The notes below the pieces were generated by a model, which had not been told where the DNA came from, ran no database searches, and saw only the letters and a program-made list of their open reading frames with translations. Shown in pieces: positions 1 through 12,667 of a stretch of 34,678 nucleotides of DNA. The translations under genes were made by a program, and so were the position numbers. The stretch covers positions 1-34,678 of the forward strand of contig NZ_SULL01000022.1 in assembly GCF_009372235.1 (NCBI RefSeq). The letters run 5' to 3'. Numbering within the stretch: position 1 is the first letter of the stretch; the number at the start of each line of letters is the position of its first letter. This DNA is from Dickeya oryzae. GTDB taxonomy: Bacteria > Pseudomonadota > Gammaproteobacteria > Enterobacterales > Enterobacteriaceae.

Positions 1-159
<159 letters not shown>

Positions 160-190
160 TTGCTGATAAAATTTGACGCAACATGCGGTA

Positions 191-217
191 AAAGGGCATC
201 ATTTGATGCCCTTTTTC
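191..217 (+). terminator. Intrinsic terminator of the tuf operon
   Basis: A 10-bp perfect stem (AAAGGGCATC at 191-200, GATGCCCTTT at 205-214) with loop ATTT runs into a T stretch. It lies between the tuf stop and the secE promoter region and should separate the two transcription units. Confidence 0.9.
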
Positions 218-259
218 TACGCTGTCGTCGTAGAACCTATCTCATCAGCGATTGTGCAG

Positions 260-265
260 TATAAT
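260..265 (+). promoter_or_regulatory. Putative -10 element of the secE-nusG promoter
   Basis: A consensus TATAAT stands about 130 bases before secE and after the tuf terminator, where a secE-nusG promoter is expected. I see no good -35 hexamer at 16-18 bases upstream, so the assignment rests on the -10 box and position. Confidence 0.4.
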
Positions 266-392
266 CATTGGTGAGATGGGCTCTGTGTAAGCGGTGTGAG
301 TCCCGGATAGCTTGAGGTTAGAACGCATCCGGTCTGGTTTGCCCTTACGGCAGGGCAAAATTATTTGTCTGAATCTAGTGACAGGTTGGTTT

Positions 393-776
393 ATGAGTGC
401 GAATACCGAAGCTCAGGAGAGCGGGCGTGGTCTTGAGGCGCTGAAATGGCTGGTCGTTGCAGTATTACTGATCGCGGCAATTGTAGGTAACTATTACTAC
501 CGTGAATTCAGTTTGCCTTTGCGTGCGTTGGCTGTCGTTGTTTTAATTGCTGCTGCAGGCGGCGTGGCATTGCTGACGACAAAAGGCAAAGCAACGGTGT
601 TGTTTGCACGTGAAGCCCGGACCGAAGTTCGCAAGGTGATCTGGCCGACCCGACAGGAAACGTTGCATACCACTCTGATCGTTGCTGCTGTAACTGCCGT
701 TATGTCGCTGATTTTATGGGGACTGGATGGCATTCTGGTGCGTCTGGTATCGTTCATTACTGGCCTGAGGTTCTAA
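393..776 (+). CDS. secE: Protein translocase subunit SecE
   Basis: SecE is the small essential membrane subunit of the SecYEG translocon in the inner membrane; it clamps the two halves of SecY. The 127-aa product has the E. coli length and sequence (MSANTEAQ start, C-terminal FITGLRF). Three hydrophobic segments are visible at about residues 19-36, 45-63 and 93-112; the conserved cytoplasmic amphipathic helix and hinge ([14 protein letters not shown]) precede the last one. An upstream in-frame ATG at 312 would add 27 residues unlike the family, so the start at 393 is preferred. nusG starts one base after the stop, so the pair is co-transcribed and probably translationally coupled. Confidence 0.97.
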   Translation: MSANTEAQESGRGLEALKWLVVAVLLIAAIVGNYYYREFSLPLRALAVVVLIAAAGGVALLTTKGKATVLFAREARTEVRKVIWPTRQETLHTTLIVAAVTAVMSLILWGLDGILVRLVSFITGLRF

Positions 777-777
777 G

Positions 778-1323
778 ATGTCTGAAGCTCCAAAGAAACG
801 TTGGTACGTCGTTCAGGCGTTTTCTGGCTTTGAAGGTCGCGTAGCGCAGTCTTTGCGTGAGCATATCAAACTCCATAGCATGGAAGATCACTTTGGCGAA
901 GTCATGGTACCGACTGAGGAAGTGGTTGAGATTCGTGGTGGCCAGCGTCGTAAGAGCGAACGTAAATTCTTCCCGGGCTATGTACTGGTGCAGATGGTGA
1001 TGGACGATGCCAGCTGGCATTTAGTCCGCAGTGTGCCTCGTGTCATGGGATTCATCGGGGGGACCTCCGATCGCCCAGCACCGATCAGCGATAAAGAAGT
1101 CGACGCTATCATGAATCGTCTGCAACAGGTGGGCGACAAACCACGGCCGAAGACGTTGTTCGAGCCGGGCGAAATGGTACGTGTCAACGATGGCCCATTT
1201 GCCGATTTCAACGGTGTGGTGGAAGAAGTCGATTACGAGAAGAGTCGCCTGAAGGTTTCTGTATCTATCTTTGGTCGAGCAACCCCTGTTGAGCTGGATT
1301 TCAGCCAGGTGGAAAAAGGCTAA
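778..1323 (+). CDS. nusG: Transcription termination/antitermination factor NusG
   Basis: NusG binds elongating RNA polymerase at the beta' clamp helices. It suppresses pausing and, through its C-terminal domain, contacts Rho or ribosomal protein S10. At 181 aa it has the E. coli length. The N-terminal NGN domain begins [19 protein letters not shown]. The C-terminal KOW domain (about residues 125-181) contains [20 protein letters not shown]. It follows secE after a single base and ends at a terminator hairpin. Nothing is unusual. Confidence 0.98.
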   Translation: MSEAPKKRWYVVQAFSGFEGRVAQSLREHIKLHSMEDHFGEVMVPTEEVVEIRGGQRRKSERKFFPGYVLVQMVMDDASWHLVRSVPRVMGFIGGTSDRPAPISDKEVDAIMNRLQQVGDKPRPKTLFEPGEMVRVNDGPFADFNGVVEEVDYEKSRLKVSVSIFGRATPVELDFSQVEKG

Positions 1324-1351
1324 TTATTGCCTGAATTCGATACTTGTATCC

Positions 1352-1388
1352 GGCGCGAAATTGACCTACAATTTCGCGCCTTTGTTTT
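1352..1388 (+). terminator. Intrinsic terminator after nusG
   Basis: An 11-bp perfect stem (GGCGCGAAATT at 1352-1362, AATTTCGCGCC at 1370-1380) with a 7-base loop is followed by TTTGTTTT. It separates secE-nusG from the L11 operon. Confidence 0.92.
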
Positions 1389-1390
1389 AT
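1361..1390 (+). promoter_or_regulatory. Candidate promoter of the rplKA operon
   Basis: TTGACC at 1361-1366 and TTTTAT at 1385-1390 are spaced by 18 bases and would start RNA near 1397, about 75 bases before rplK. The -35 lies inside the preceding terminator hairpin. Another A/T-rich -10-like stretch (TTTATAA, 1414-1420) exists, so the exact start is uncertain. Confidence 0.4.
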
Positions 1391-1423
1391 GCGTCTTTAA
1401 GACGTGTAACATGTTTATAAAAC

Positions 1424-1471
1424 GCGGGGAGCTTCTTTGCGAAGCGCTATTACCCATTAGAGGAAAGTTAA
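1424..1471 (+). promoter_or_regulatory. L1-binding autoregulatory mRNA leader of rplKA
   Basis: The leader contains the stem GCTTC / GAAGC (1431-1435 and 1441-1445) followed by the single-stranded stretch CGCTATTACCC and the ribosome binding site AGAGGA. This resembles the mRNA mimic of the 23S rRNA L1 site. In E. coli, L1 binds it and represses translation of both L11 and L1. The assignment is by resemblance and position. Confidence 0.7.
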
Positions 1472-2608
<1,137 letters not shown>

Positions 2609-2623
2609 TAGCTTTTGTTCCTC

Positions 2624-2652
2624 TTTACCCGGGCGAGGGATTTCTTTATAAT
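2624..2652 (+). promoter_or_regulatory. Promoter of rplJL-rpoBC (PL10 equivalent)
   Basis: TTTACC (2624-2629) and a consensus TATAAT (2647-2652) are separated by 17 bases. It sits in the rplA-rplJ interval where the major rplJL-rpoBC promoter lies in E. coli, and would give a leader of about 265 bases. Confidence 0.75.
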
Positions 2653-2689
2653 CTTACGCCCGTTGTTCTGTAAATGAACAAGAGACGAT

Positions 2690-2915
2690 TTTTTCGGTTG
2701 GAGCCTGGCCTATCCAGGCCTCCGTCCAAGACCGCAGGTGTTTCGTTAGAAACTTAATTTTCCTGCGTAGACGGTGACAGAGCCTAAAGAACATTTTTAT
2801 TCTTTTTTAAAGAATAGTCCTGCTGGATTCTGCTCACCGTGTTTTAACGCCTGTCTACTAAGTTGGTGGCGGGTGAAGTGAGTTCCGGAAATTTTTTCCG
2901 GCTAAATCCAGGAGC
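2690..2915 (+). promoter_or_regulatory. L10 leader (autoregulatory mRNA leader of rplJL)
   Basis: The 315-base rplA-rplJ gap holds no gene but is densely structured. It contains the GGAGCCTGG...CCAGGCCTCC hairpin near 2700-2723, the GTTTC/GAAAC hairpin near 2740-2753 inside a longer arm (CCGCAGG...CCTGCG), an ACGGTGACAGAG stretch whose partner CTCACCGT lies near 2833-2840, and a CCGGAAA/TTTCCGG hairpin (2885-2901) just before the AGGAG ribosome site at 2910. In E. coli this leader binds the L10-(L7/L12) complex and represses translation of rplJ and rplL. The kinked L10-binding arm looks conserved. Confidence 0.85.
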
Positions 2916-2923
2916 AAAAGCTA

Positions 2924-3421
2924 ATGGCATTAAATCTTCAAGACAAACAAGCGATTGTTGCTGAAGTCAGCGAAGTTGCCAAAGGCGCGCTGTCTGCGGT
3001 AGTTGCGGATTCCCGCGGCGTTACCGTAGATAAAATGACTGAACTGCGTAAAGCAGGTCGTGAAGCTGGCGTATACATGCGTGTTGTTCGTAACACCCTG
3101 CTGCGCCGCGTCGTTGAAGGCACTCAATTCGAATGCCTGAAAGACACGTTTGTTGGTCCGACCCTGATTGCATACTCGATGGAACACCCGGGCGCAGCTG
3201 CTCGTCTGTTCAAAGAGTTCGCGAAAGCGAATGCAAAATTTGAGGTCAAAGCGGCAGCCTTTGAAGGTGAGTTGATTCCGGCGGCTCAAATTGACCGTCT
3301 GGCTACTCTGCCGACTTACGAAGAAGCAATTGCACGCCTGATGGCGACCATGAAAGAAGCCTCTGCAGGCAAACTGGTCCGCACTCTGGCTGCTGTTCGC
3401 GATCAGAAAGAAGCCGCGTAA
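2924..3421 (+). CDS. rplJ: 50S ribosomal protein L10
   Basis: L10 is the base of the ribosomal stalk: its N-terminal domain binds 23S rRNA beside L11 and its C-terminal helix holds L7/L12 dimers. The product is 165 aa, as in E. coli, beginning [15 protein letters not shown]. The C-terminal helix ([20 protein letters not shown]) is the L7/L12 attachment region. AGGAG lies 9 bases upstream of the start. L10 with L7/L12 represses its own message through the leader, which couples stalk synthesis to supply. Confidence 0.98.
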   Translation: MALNLQDKQAIVAEVSEVAKGALSAVVADSRGVTVDKMTELRKAGREAGVYMRVVRNTLLRRVVEGTQFECLKDTFVGPTLIAYSMEHPGAAARLFKEFAKANAKFEVKAAAFEGELIPAAQIDRLATLPTYEEAIARLMATMKEASAGKLVRTLAAVRDQKEAA

Positions 3422-3469
3422 TCGCGCTCTTCCTGTTATCGCATTTGCTAACGTATAAACTTTTTCTGA

Positions 3470-3856
<387 letters not shown>

Positions 3857-3873
3857 GCCAACCCTTCCGGTTG

Positions 3874-3926
3874 CAGCCTGAGTCATCAGGCTGATGGCTG
3901 GTGACTTTTTGGTCACCAGCCTTTTT
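3874..3926 (+). terminator. rplL-rpoB attenuator (two consecutive hairpins)
   Basis: Two hairpins stand in series: CAGCCTGA/TCAGGCTG (3874-3893), and GGCTGGTGAC/GTCACCAGCC (3896-3921) followed by TTTTT. The second is a canonical terminator. In E. coli the equivalent site is a partial terminator that makes rpoBC expression a fraction of rplJL expression. Confidence 0.88.
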
Positions 3927-4180
3927 GCGCTGTAGGGTGCCGGTAGCGTTTCACACTGTTTGACTACCGGTTTCCCATCAATGCTTGTTTCTATCGACGA
4001 CTTAATATACTGCGCCAGAGCAGTCTGTTCTGTGTAAAGCGCAATGAAATGGTTTAAGAGTGATAGAAACAGGTATTGCGGAATGTGTTCCATATTCCGA
4101 TCGACATAAATGGTGTTGCATGAACCGTCCTTATCAGGGCGGACAAAGTGGGTCGACTTGTCAGCGAGCTGAGGAACCCT
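3927..4180 (+). other. rplL-rpoB untranslated spacer
   Basis: The full rplL-rpoB gap is 324 bases. After the attenuator it holds no gene that I can support and no clear strong promoter. In E. coli this spacer is cleaved by RNase III, so the interval is probably transcribed and processed. The rpoB ribosome site GAGGA is at 4171-4175. Confidence 0.6.
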
Positions 4181-7100
4181 ATGGTTTACTCCTATACCGA
4201 GAAAAAACGTATTCGTAAGGATTTTGGGAAACGTCCACAAGTTCTGGATATCCCATATCTCCTTTCTATCCAGCTTGACTCGTTCCAGAAGTTCATCGAG
4301 CAAGATCCGGAAGGTCAGTATGGTCTGGAAGCTGCATTCCGTTCCGTATTCCCTATCTCAAGTTACAGCGGCAGCTCTGAACTGCAATATGTCAGCTACC
4401 GTCTGGGTGAGCCGGTTTTTGACGTTCAGGAATGTCAAATCCGTGGCGTTACCTACTCCGCGCCGCTGCGCGTAAAACTGCGTCTGGTGATCTACGAGCG
4501 CGAAGCGCCGGAAGGCACCGTTAAAGACATCAAAGAACAAGAAGTGTACATGGGCGAAATCCCGCTCATGACCGACAACGGTACCTTTGTTATCAATGGT
4601 ACTGAGCGCGTTATCGTTTCTCAGTTACATCGTAGTCCTGGCGTCTTCTTTGACAGCGATAAGGGTAAAACCCATTCTTCCGGTAAGGTGCTGTATAACG
4701 CACGTATTATTCCTTACCGTGGTTCCTGGCTGGACTTTGAATTCGACCCGAAAGACAACCTGTTTGTCCGTATCGACCGTCGCCGTAAACTGCCGGCTAC
4801 CATCATTCTGCGCGCATTGAATTACTCCACCGAAGAAATTCTGGACCTGTTCTTCGATAAAGTGGTGTATGAAATCCACAACAATAAGTTGCAGATGGAA
4901 CTGGTGCCGGAACGTCTGCGTGGCGAAACCGCCTCGTTCGACATCGAAGCCGACGGTAAAGTCTACGTTGAGAAAGGCCGCCGTATCACCGCGCGCCATA
5001 TCCGTCAGTTGGAAAAAGACGGTATCGAACGTATCGAAGTACCGGTTGAATACATCGCAGGCAAAGTGCTGGCGAAAGACTATGTGGATGAAAGCACCGG
5101 TGAAGTGATCGCGATGGCGAACATGGAGCTGTCGCTGGATCTGCTGGCTAAACTGAGTCAGTCCGGTCACAAGCGTATTGAAACGCTGTTCACCAACGAT
5201 CTGGATCACGGCCCGTACATGTCCGAGACCGTGCGTGTTGACCCAACCAACGATCGCCTGAGCGCGCTGGTTGAGATCTACCGCATGATGCGTCCTGGTG
5301 AGCCGCCGACACGTGAAGCTGCCGAAACGCTGTTCGAAAATCTGTTCTTCTCTGAAGATCGCTATGATCTGTCTGCGGTTGGCCGCATGAAGTTCAACCG
5401 CTCTTTGCTGCGTGAGGAAATCGAAGGTTCCGGTATCCTGAGCAAAGAAGACATTATCGATGTGATGAAAAAGCTCATCGATATTCGTAACGGTAAAGGC
5501 GAAGTCGACGATATCGACCATCTGGGCAACCGTCGTATCCGTTCTGTCGGTGAAATGGCGGAAAACCAATTCCGCGTTGGTCTGGTGCGTGTTGAGCGTG
5601 CGGTGAAAGAGCGTCTGTCCTTGGGCGACCTGGATACGCTGATGCCGCAGGACATGATCAATGCCAAACCGATTTCTGCAGCGGTGAAAGAGTTCTTCGG
5701 TTCCAGCCAGCTGTCCCAGTTTATGGACCAGAACAACCCGTTGTCTGAGATTACGCATAAACGCCGTATCTCCGCTCTCGGCCCTGGCGGTTTGACCCGT
5801 GAACGTGCTGGCTTCGAAGTGCGTGACGTACACCCGACTCACTACGGTCGTGTATGTCCTATCGAAACGCCGGAAGGTCCGAATATCGGTCTTATCAACT
5901 CGCTGTCCGTGTATGCACAGACTAACGAGTATGGTTTCCTGGAAACCCCGTACCGCCGTGTACGCGATGGCGTGGTCACTGACGAAATTCATTACCTGTC
6001 GGCGATCGAAGAAGGCAACTACGTTATTGCTCAGGCGAACACCAACCTGGATGACGAAGGCCACTTCATTGATGAACTGGTTACCTGCCGTAGCAAAGGC
6101 GAATCCAGCTTGTTCAGCCGTGATCAGGTTGACTACATGGACGTTTCCACCCAACAGGTGGTCTCCGTGGGTGCTTCACTGATCCCGTTCCTGGAACACG
6201 ATGACGCCAACCGCGCCCTGATGGGTGCGAACATGCAACGTCAGGCGGTTCCGACCCTGCGTGCTGACAAGCCGCTGGTGGGTACTGGTATGGAACGTGC
6301 TGTTGCCGTTGACTCCGGTGTAACTGCGGTTGCTAAACGCGGTGGTACCGTGCAGTACGTCGATGCTTCTCGCATCGTTATCAAAGTTAACGAAGAAGAG
6401 ATGTATCCGGGCGAAGCAGGTATCGATATCTACAACCTGACCAAATACACCCGTTCCAACCAGAACACCTGTATCAACCAGATGCCATGTGTGTCACTGG
6501 GTGAGCCGGTTGAACGTGGCGACGTGTTGGCTGATGGTCCGTCTACCGACCTCGGTGAACTGGCGCTGGGTCAGAACATGCGCGTAGCGTTCATGCCGTG
6601 GAACGGTTACAACTTCGAAGACTCCATCCTCGTTTCCGAGCGTGTAGTACAGGAAGACCGTTTTACCACTATCCACATTCAGGAACTGGCGTGTGTGTCC
6701 CGTGACACCAAGCTGGGGCCAGAAGAGATCACGGCTGATATCCCGAACGTGGGTGAAGCGGCGCTCTCCAAGCTGGATGAATCCGGTATCGTTTACATCG
6801 GTGCGGAAGTCACCGGCGGCGATATTCTGGTCGGTAAAGTGACGCCGAAAGGCGAAACTCAGCTGACGCCGGAAGAGAAACTGTTGCGCGCGATCTTCGG
6901 TGAGAAGGCGTCTGACGTAAAAGACTCTTCTCTGCGTGTGCCGAACGGCGTTTCCGGTACGGTTATCGACGTACAAGTCTTTACCCGCGATGGCGTGGAA
7001 AAAGACAAACGTGCGCTGGAAATCGAAGAAATGCAGCTCAAGCAGGCCAAGAAAGACCTGACTGAAGAACTGCAGATTCTGGAAGCCGGTCTGTTTGCCC

Positions 7101-8209
7101 GTATCCATGATGTGCTGGTTGCCGGTGGCGTTGAAGCCGACAAACTGGACAAGCTGCCGCGCGAGCGTTGGCTGGAACTGGGTCTGACCGACGAAGAGAA
7201 GCAGAATCAGCTGGAGCAGTTGGCTGAGCAGTACGACGAGCTGAAACACGAATTCGAGAAGAAACTCGAAGCCAAACGTCGCAAAATCACTCAGGGTGAT
7301 GATCTGGCACCGGGTGTGCTGAAGATCGTTAAGGTGTATCTGGCGGTTAAACGTCAGATCCAGCCGGGTGACAAGATGGCAGGTCGTCACGGTAACAAGG
7401 GTGTTATCTCCAAGATCAACCCGATCGAAGATATGCCTTACGACGAGAACGGCACGCCGGTCGACATCGTACTGAACCCGCTGGGCGTACCATCACGTAT
7501 GAACATCGGTCAGATTCTGGAAACCCACCTGGGTATGGCAGCGAAAGGCATCGGCGACAAGATCAACGCCATGCTCAAGCAGCATCAGGAAGTGGCCAAA
7601 CTGCGTGAGTTCATCCAGCGCGCTTATGACCTGGGCAACGATGTACGCCAGAAAGTCGACCTGAACACCTTCAGCGATGAAGAAGTTCTGCGTCTGGCGG
7701 AGAATCTGAAGAAAGGTATGCCGATCGCCACGCCGGTGTTCGACGGTGCCAAGGAAAACGAGATCAAAGAGTTGCTGAAACTCGGTGATCTGCCGACTTC
7801 CGGTCAGATTACGTTGTTCGACGGCCGTACTGGCGAGCAGTTTGAGCGTCCGGTTACCGTGGGCTACATGTACATGCTGAAACTGAACCACTTGGTTGAT
7901 GACAAGATGCATGCCCGTTCAACCGGCTCTTACAGCCTGGTTACCCAGCAGCCGTTGGGTGGTAAGGCGCAGTTCGGTGGTCAGCGCTTCGGTGAGATGG
8001 AAGTGTGGGCGCTGGAAGCTTACGGCGCAGCCTATACCCTGCAGGAAATGCTGACGGTGAAATCCGATGACGTGAACGGCCGTACCAAGATGTACAAAAA
8101 CATCGTGGATGGCGATCACCGGATGGAGCCGGGTATGCCGGAGTCCTTCAACGTATTGTTGAAAGAAATCCGCTCCCTGGGTATCAACATCGAGCTGGAA
8201 GAAGAGTAA
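4181..8209 (+). CDS. rpoB: DNA-directed RNA polymerase subunit beta
   Basis: The beta subunit forms one pincer of RNA polymerase and part of the active centre. The 1342-aa product has exactly the E. coli length, starting [21 protein letters not shown] is 5 bases before this ATG; an upstream in-frame ATG at 4148 would add 11 residues not found in the family. The rifampicin region reads [20 protein letters not shown], then LGPGGL, so the Asp516, His526 and Ser531 equivalents are wild type. The C-terminal [18 protein letters not shown] is the conserved clamp region that contacts beta'. It is co-transcribed with rpoC through a structured spacer. Confidence 0.99.
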   Translation: MVYSYTEKKRIRKDFGKRPQVLDIPYLLSIQLDSFQKFIEQDPEGQYGLEAAFRSVFPISSYSGSSELQYVSYRLGEPVFDVQECQIRGVTYSAPLRVKLRLVIYEREAPEGTVKDIKEQEVYMGEIPLMTDNGTFVINGTERVIVSQLHRSPGVFFDSDKGKTHSSGKVLYNARIIPYRGSWLDFEFDPKDNLFVRIDRRRKLPATIILRALNYSTEEILDLFFDKVVYEIHNNKLQMELVPERLRGETASFDIEADGKVYVEKGRRITARHIRQLEKDGIERIEVPVEYIAGKVLAKDYVDESTGEVIAMANMELSLDLLAKLSQSGHKRIETLFTNDLDHGPYMSETVRVDPTNDRLSALVEIYRMMRPGEPPTREAAETLFENLFFSEDRYDLSAVGRMKFNRSLLREEIEGSGILSKEDIIDVMKKLIDIRNGKGEVDDIDHLGNRRIRSVGEMAENQFRVGLVRVERAVKERLSLGDLDTLMPQDMINAKPISAAVKEFFGSSQLSQFMDQNNPLSEITHKRRISALGPGGLTRERAGFEVRDVHPTHYGRVCPIETPEGPNIGLINSLSVYAQTNEYGFLETPYRRVRDGVVTDEIHYLSAIEEGNYVIAQANTNLDDEGHFIDELVTCRSKGESSLFSRDQVDYMDVSTQQVVSVGASLIPFLEHDDANRALMGANMQRQAVPTLRADKPLVGTGMERAVAVDSGVTAVAKRGGTVQYVDASRIVIKVNEEEMYPGEAGIDIYNLTKYTRSNQNTCINQMPCVSLGEPVERGDVLADGPSTDLGELALGQNMRVAFMPWNGYNFEDSILVSERVVQEDRFTTIHIQELACVSRDTKLGPEEITADIPNVGEAALSKLDESGIVYIGAEVTGGDILVGKVTPKGETQLTPEEKLLRAIFGEKASDVKDSSLRVPNGVSGTVIDVQVFTRDGVEKDKRALEIEEMQLKQAKKDLTEELQILEAGLFARIHDVLVAGGVEADKLDKLPRERWLELGLTDEEKQNQLEQLAEQYDELKHEFEKKLEAKRRKITQGDDLAPGVLKIVKVYLAVKRQIQPGDKMAGRHGNKGVISKINPIEDMPYDENGTPVDIVLNPLGVPSRMNIGQILETHLGMAAKGIGDKINAMLKQHQEVAKLREFIQRAYDLGNDVRQKVDLNTFSDEEVLRLAENLKKGMPIATPVFDGAKENEIKELLKLGDLPTSGQITLFDGRTGEQFERPVTVGYMYMLKLNHLVDDKMHARSTGSYSLVTQQPLGGKAQFGGQRFGEMEVWALEAYGAAYTLQEMLTVKSDDVNGRTKMYKNIVDGDHRMEPGMPESFNVLLKEIRSLGINIELEEE

Positions 8210-8245
8210 TCCCAGCCCGATAGCGCTGCGAGCATTCGTTACAGG

Positions 8246-8285
8246 GGCACCTGAATCATGTTGTTAACAACATGGTTTAGGTGCC
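8246..8285 (+). other. Long RNA hairpin in the rpoB-rpoC spacer
   Basis: The 107-base spacer contains a 40-base self-complementary element. GGCACCT (8246-8252) pairs with AGGTGCC (8279-8285), GAAT/GTTT continues the helix with two G-U pairs, and the centre CATGTTGTTAACAACATG is a perfect palindrome. The helix is about 18 bp with a minimal loop and has no T run after it. An RNase III processing or stability element is more likely than a terminator. Confidence 0.75.
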
Positions 8286-8316
8286 TGACAGGTCTAACTC
8301 CGACAGGAGCCAATCC

Positions 8317-11300
8317 GTGAAAGACTTATTAAAGTTTCTGAAAGCGCAAACTAAAACCGAAGAGTTTGATGCGATCAAAATTGCTCTGGCCTCGCCAGAC
8401 ATGATCCGTTCCTGGTCTTTTGGTGAAGTAAAAAAGCCAGAAACCATTAACTACCGTACGTTCAAACCAGAACGTGACGGTCTGTTCTGCGCCCGTATCT
8501 TTGGGCCGGTAAAAGACTATGAGTGCCTGTGCGGTAAGTACAAGCGCCTGAAACACCGTGGCGTGATTTGTGAGAAGTGCGGCGTTGAAGTGACCCAGAC
8601 TAAAGTGCGTCGTGAGCGCATGGGCCACATCGAGCTGGCGTCTCCGACCGCTCACATCTGGTTTTTGAAATCGCTGCCGTCCCGTATCGGTCTGCTGCTG
8701 GATATGCCGCTGCGTGATATCGAACGTGTACTGTACTTCGAATCCTATGTGGTTATCGAAGGCGGGATGACCAATCTGGAACGCCGTCAGATCCTGACCG
8801 AAGAACAGTATCTGGATGCGCTGGAAGAGTTTGGTGACGAGTTCGACGCTAAGATGGGTGCCGAGGCTATCCAGGCTCTGCTGAAAAACATGGATCTGGA
8901 GCAGGAATGCGAACAGCTGCGTGAAGAGCTGAACGAAACCAACTCCGAGACCAAACGTAAGAAACTGACCAAACGCATCAAGCTGCTGGAAGCGTTCGTA
9001 CAGTCTGGCAACAAGCCGGAGTGGATGATCCTGACCGTGCTGCCTGTGCTGCCGCCGGACCTGCGTCCGCTGGTACCGCTGGATGGCGGTCGTTTCGCGA
9101 CTTCCGATCTGAACGATCTGTATCGCCGCGTGATCAACCGTAACAACCGTTTGAAACGTCTGTTGGATCTGGCTGCTCCTGATATCATCGTACGTAACGA
9201 AAAACGTATGTTGCAGGAAGCGGTGGATGCGCTGCTGGATAACGGCCGTCGCGGTCGTGCCATCACCGGTTCTAACAAACGTCCGCTGAAATCTTTGGCC
9301 GATATGATCAAAGGTAAGCAGGGTCGTTTCCGTCAGAACCTGCTCGGTAAGCGTGTGGACTACTCCGGTCGTTCTGTTATCACCGTAGGTCCGTACCTGC
9401 GTCTGCATCAGTGCGGTCTGCCGAAGAAAATGGCGCTGGAACTGTTCAAACCGTTCATCTACGGCAAGCTGGAACTGCGTGGTCTTGCTACCACCATCAA
9501 AGCTGCCAAGAAGATGGTAGAACGCGAAGAAGCGGTAGTCTGGGATATTCTGGATGAAGTTATCCGCGAACACCCGGTACTGCTGAACCGTGCGCCGACT
9601 CTGCACCGTTTGGGTATTCAGGCGTTTGAACCGGTTCTGATCGAAGGTAAAGCGATTCAGTTGCACCCATTGGTGTGTGCGGCCTATAACGCCGACTTCG
9701 ACGGCGACCAGATGGCTGTTCACGTACCGCTGACGCTGGAAGCCCAGCTCGAAGCGCGTGCGCTGATGATGTCCACCAACAACATTCTGTCGCCAGCGAA
9801 CGGCGAGCCGATCATCGTTCCGTCTCAGGACGTGGTATTGGGTCTGTACTACATGACCCGTGACTGTGTTAACGCCAAAGGCGAAGGCATGGTGCTGACT
9901 GGTCCGAAAGAAGCAGAACGTATTTATCGTGCAGGTCTGGCTTCACTGCATGCGCGTGTAAAAGTGCGTATTACTGAGCATCAGAAGAATGCACAGGGCG
10001 AGTGGACGCAGAAAACCAGCCTGATCGACACCACCGTAGGTCGTGCGATTCTGTGGATGATCGTGCCGAAAGGTCTGCCTTATTCCATCGTCAACCAGGC
10101 GTTGGGTAAGAAAGCAATCTCCAAGATGCTGAACACCTGCTACCGCGTGTTGGGTCTGAAACCGACGGTTATTTTCGCTGACCAGATCATGTACACCGGT
10201 TTTGCCTACGCGGCGCGTTCCGGTTCTTCCGTTGGTATCGACGATATGGTGATCCCAGCGAAGAAAGTGGAAATCATCAGCGAAGCAGAAGCCGAAGTTG
10301 CCGAGATTCAGGAGCAGTTCCAGTCCGGTCTGGTTACCGCGGGCGAACGCTACAACAAAGTTATCGACATTTGGGCTGCGGCGAATGAGCGCGTGGCCAA
10401 AGCGATGATGGAAAACCTCTCTACTGAAACCGTTATCAACCGTAACGGCGAAGAAGAGAAACAGGTGTCCTTCAACAGCATCTTTATGATGGCCGACTCC
10501 GGTGCGCGTGGTTCTGCGGCACAGATTCGTCAGCTGGCGGGGATGCGTGGTCTGATGGCGAAGCCGGATGGCTCCATCATCGAAACGCCAATCACCGCGA
10601 ACTTCCGTGAAGGTCTGAACGTACTCCAGTACTTCATCTCCACGCACGGTGCGCGTAAAGGTCTGGCGGATACCGCACTGAAAACGGCGAACTCCGGTTA
10701 CCTGACGCGTCGTCTGGTTGACGTAGCACAGGACCTGGTGGTGACCGAGGATGATTGCGGTACCCACGAAGGCATCATGATGACGCCGGTTATCGAAGGC
10801 GGCGACGTGAAAGAGCCGCTGCGTGAGCGCGTACTGGGCCGTGTGACGGCAGAAGACGTGCTGAAACCGGGCACTGCAGACATTCTGGTTCCGCGCAATA
10901 CGCTGCTGAACGAGAAATGGTGTGACCTGCTGGAAGAAAACTCTGTTGATGCGTTGAAAGTACGCTCTGTTGTAGGTTGTGAAACCGACTTCGGCGTGTG
11001 TGCTAAGTGCTACGGTCGCGACCTGGCACGTGGCCATATCATCAACAAGGGTGAGGCTATCGGGGTTATCGCGGCACAGTCCATCGGTGAACCGGGTACC
11101 CAGCTGACGATGCGTACCTTCCACATCGGTGGTGCGGCATCGCGTGCGGCAGCAGAATCCAGCATTCAGGTGAAAAACAAAGGTAGCCTGAAACTGAGCA
11201 ACGCCAAGTTCGTTATGAACAACGCTGGTAAGCTGGTTATCACCTCGCGTAACACCGAACTGAAGCTGATCGACGAATTCGGCCGTACCAAAGAAAGCTA

Positions 11301-12540
11301 TAAAGTGCCTTACGGTGCGGTCATGGCGAAAGGGAACGGTGACGATGTCGCGGGCGGTGAAACTGTCGCGAACTGGGATCCGCATACCATGCCGGTTATT
11401 ACCGAAGTGGGCGGTAGCATTCGCTTTACCGACATGATCGACGGCCAGACGATTACTCGTCAGACCGACGAGCTGACCGGTCTGTCTTCTATCGTGGTTC
11501 TGGACAGTGCAGAACGTACCGGTGGTGGTAAAGATCTGCGTCCGGCACTGAGAATCGTTGACGCTAACGGTAATGACGTACTGATTCCGGGCACCGACAT
11601 GCCGGCACAGTACTTCCTGCCGGGTAAAGCGATTGTCCAGTTGGAAGACGGTACACAGATCGGCGCGGGTGATACCCTGGCGCGTATTCCGCAGGAATCC
11701 GGCGGTACCAAGGATATTACCGGTGGTCTGCCGCGCGTTGCTGACTTGTTTGAAGCACGTCGTCCGAAAGAGCCGGCAATCCTGGCGGAAGTCAGCGGTG
11801 TGGTATCCTTCGGTAAAGAAACCAAAGGCAAACGTCGTCTGGTGATTACGCCGGTTGATGGCAGCGAACCGTACGAAGAGATGATTCCGAAGTGGCGTCA
11901 GCTCAACGTGTTCGAAGGTGAACGTGTGGAACGTGGTGACGTGATCTCCGATGGTCCAGAGTCTCCGCACGATATCCTGCGTCTGCGTGGCGTACATGCG
12001 GTAACCCGTTACATCACCAACGAAGTGCAGGAAGTTTACCGACTGCAGGGCGTTAAGATTAACGATAAACACATCGAAGTTATCGTTCGTCAGATGCTGC
12101 GTAAAGGCACCATCGTCAATCCGGGTAGCTCTGAGTTCCTGGAAGGCGAGCAGGTGGAAATGTCGCGCATCAAGATCGCCAATCGTCAGTTGGAAGCGGA
12201 CGGCAAGATTGCGGCAACGTATAGCCGTGACCTGCTGGGTATCACCAAGGCGTCTCTGGCTACCGAGTCCTTCATCTCCGCGGCATCGTTCCAGGAAACG
12301 ACTCGCGTACTGACGGAAGCGGCGGTTGCAGGTAAACGTGATGAACTGCGTGGCCTGAAAGAAAACGTCATCGTGGGTCGACTGATCCCGGCCGGTACCG
12401 GTTATGCATACCATCAGGATCGTATGCGTCGCCGTCAGGCAGGCGAGCTGCCGGTTACACCGCAGGTGAGTGCTGAAGAAGCCTCTGCCAACCTGGCTGA
12501 GTTGCTGAACGCTGGTCTGGGTGGTAGCGACGACGAATAA
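8317..12540 (+). CDS. rpoC: DNA-directed RNA polymerase subunit beta'
   Basis: Beta' carries the catalytic Mg2+ site of RNA polymerase. The product is 1407 aa, equal to E. coli. The start is GTG at 8317 ([11 protein letters not shown]), with AGGAG 7 bases upstream; in-frame codons back to 8281 give a non-conserved tail. The first zinc site is formed by C70, C72, C85 and C88 (ECLCGKYK...ICEKCG). The catalytic loop [12 protein letters not shown] holds the three aspartates at about 460-464. The second zinc site uses DDCGTHEG and [15 protein letters not shown]. The bridge and trigger regions follow ([20 protein letters not shown]). A strong terminator lies 20 bases after the stop. Confidence 0.99.
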   Translation: MKDLLKFLKAQTKTEEFDAIKIALASPDMIRSWSFGEVKKPETINYRTFKPERDGLFCARIFGPVKDYECLCGKYKRLKHRGVICEKCGVEVTQTKVRRERMGHIELASPTAHIWFLKSLPSRIGLLLDMPLRDIERVLYFESYVVIEGGMTNLERRQILTEEQYLDALEEFGDEFDAKMGAEAIQALLKNMDLEQECEQLREELNETNSETKRKKLTKRIKLLEAFVQSGNKPEWMILTVLPVLPPDLRPLVPLDGGRFATSDLNDLYRRVINRNNRLKRLLDLAAPDIIVRNEKRMLQEAVDALLDNGRRGRAITGSNKRPLKSLADMIKGKQGRFRQNLLGKRVDYSGRSVITVGPYLRLHQCGLPKKMALELFKPFIYGKLELRGLATTIKAAKKMVEREEAVVWDILDEVIREHPVLLNRAPTLHRLGIQAFEPVLIEGKAIQLHPLVCAAYNADFDGDQMAVHVPLTLEAQLEARALMMSTNNILSPANGEPIIVPSQDVVLGLYYMTRDCVNAKGEGMVLTGPKEAERIYRAGLASLHARVKVRITEHQKNAQGEWTQKTSLIDTTVGRAILWMIVPKGLPYSIVNQALGKKAISKMLNTCYRVLGLKPTVIFADQIMYTGFAYAARSGSSVGIDDMVIPAKKVEIISEAEAEVAEIQEQFQSGLVTAGERYNKVIDIWAAANERVAKAMMENLSTETVINRNGEEEKQVSFNSIFMMADSGARGSAAQIRQLAGMRGLMAKPDGSIIETPITANFREGLNVLQYFISTHGARKGLADTALKTANSGYLTRRLVDVAQDLVVTEDDCGTHEGIMMTPVIEGGDVKEPLRERVLGRVTAEDVLKPGTADILVPRNTLLNEKWCDLLEENSVDALKVRSVVGCETDFGVCAKCYGRDLARGHIINKGEAIGVIAAQSIGEPGTQLTMRTFHIGGAASRAAAESSIQVKNKGSLKLSNAKFVMNNAGKLVITSRNTELKLIDEFGRTKESYKVPYGAVMAKGNGDDVAGGETVANWDPHTMPVITEVGGSIRFTDMIDGQTITRQTDELTGLSSIVVLDSAERTGGGKDLRPALRIVDANGNDVLIPGTDMPAQYFLPGKAIVQLEDGTQIGAGDTLARIPQESGGTKDITGGLPRVADLFEARRPKEPAILAEVSGVVSFGKETKGKRRLVITPVDGSEPYEEMIPKWRQLNVFEGERVERGDVISDGPESPHDILRLRGVHAVTRYITNEVQEVYRLQGVKINDKHIEVIVRQMLRKGTIVNPGSSEFLEGEQVEMSRIKIANRQLEADGKIAATYSRDLLGITKASLATESFISAASFQETTRVLTEAAVAGKRDELRGLKENVIVGRLIPAGTGYAYHQDRMRRRQAGELPVTPQVSAEEASANLAELLNAGLGGSDDE

Positions 12541-12560
12541 TCGTCACTTCCCCCGATAAT

Positions 12561-12597
12561 AAAAAACCGTACCTTAGCGATAAGGTGCGGTTTTTTT
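12561..12597 (+). terminator. rpoC terminator
   Basis: The stem AAAAAACCGTACCTTA (12561-12576) pairs with TAAGGTGCGGTTTTTT (12581-12596) over a GCGA loop with one G-U pair, and a T8 run overlaps the 3' arm. It ends the beta-operon and, having A and T tracts on both sides, could work in both directions. Confidence 0.95.
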
Positions 12598-12667
12598 TAT
12601 ATTCTTATTTCACACGGGAAGCTTTTATTCATGCCCGTGATTGTTTAACAATAGCCTGATGTGACAT

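Noticed and set aside
5700-5800. Possible rifampicin-resistance substitution in rpoB.
   Set aside because: The cluster reads with wild-type residues at the Asp516, His526 and Ser531 equivalents.
9943-12414. An 823-codon open frame on the minus strand across rpoC, and similar long antisense frames in rpoB and rplKA (4625-6154, 6494-7390, 8329-9723, 1457-2419).
   Set aside because: They are shadows of strongly biased codon use in highly expressed genes. They show low-complexity F/Q/H/R-rich translations, no family resemblance and no ribosome sites.
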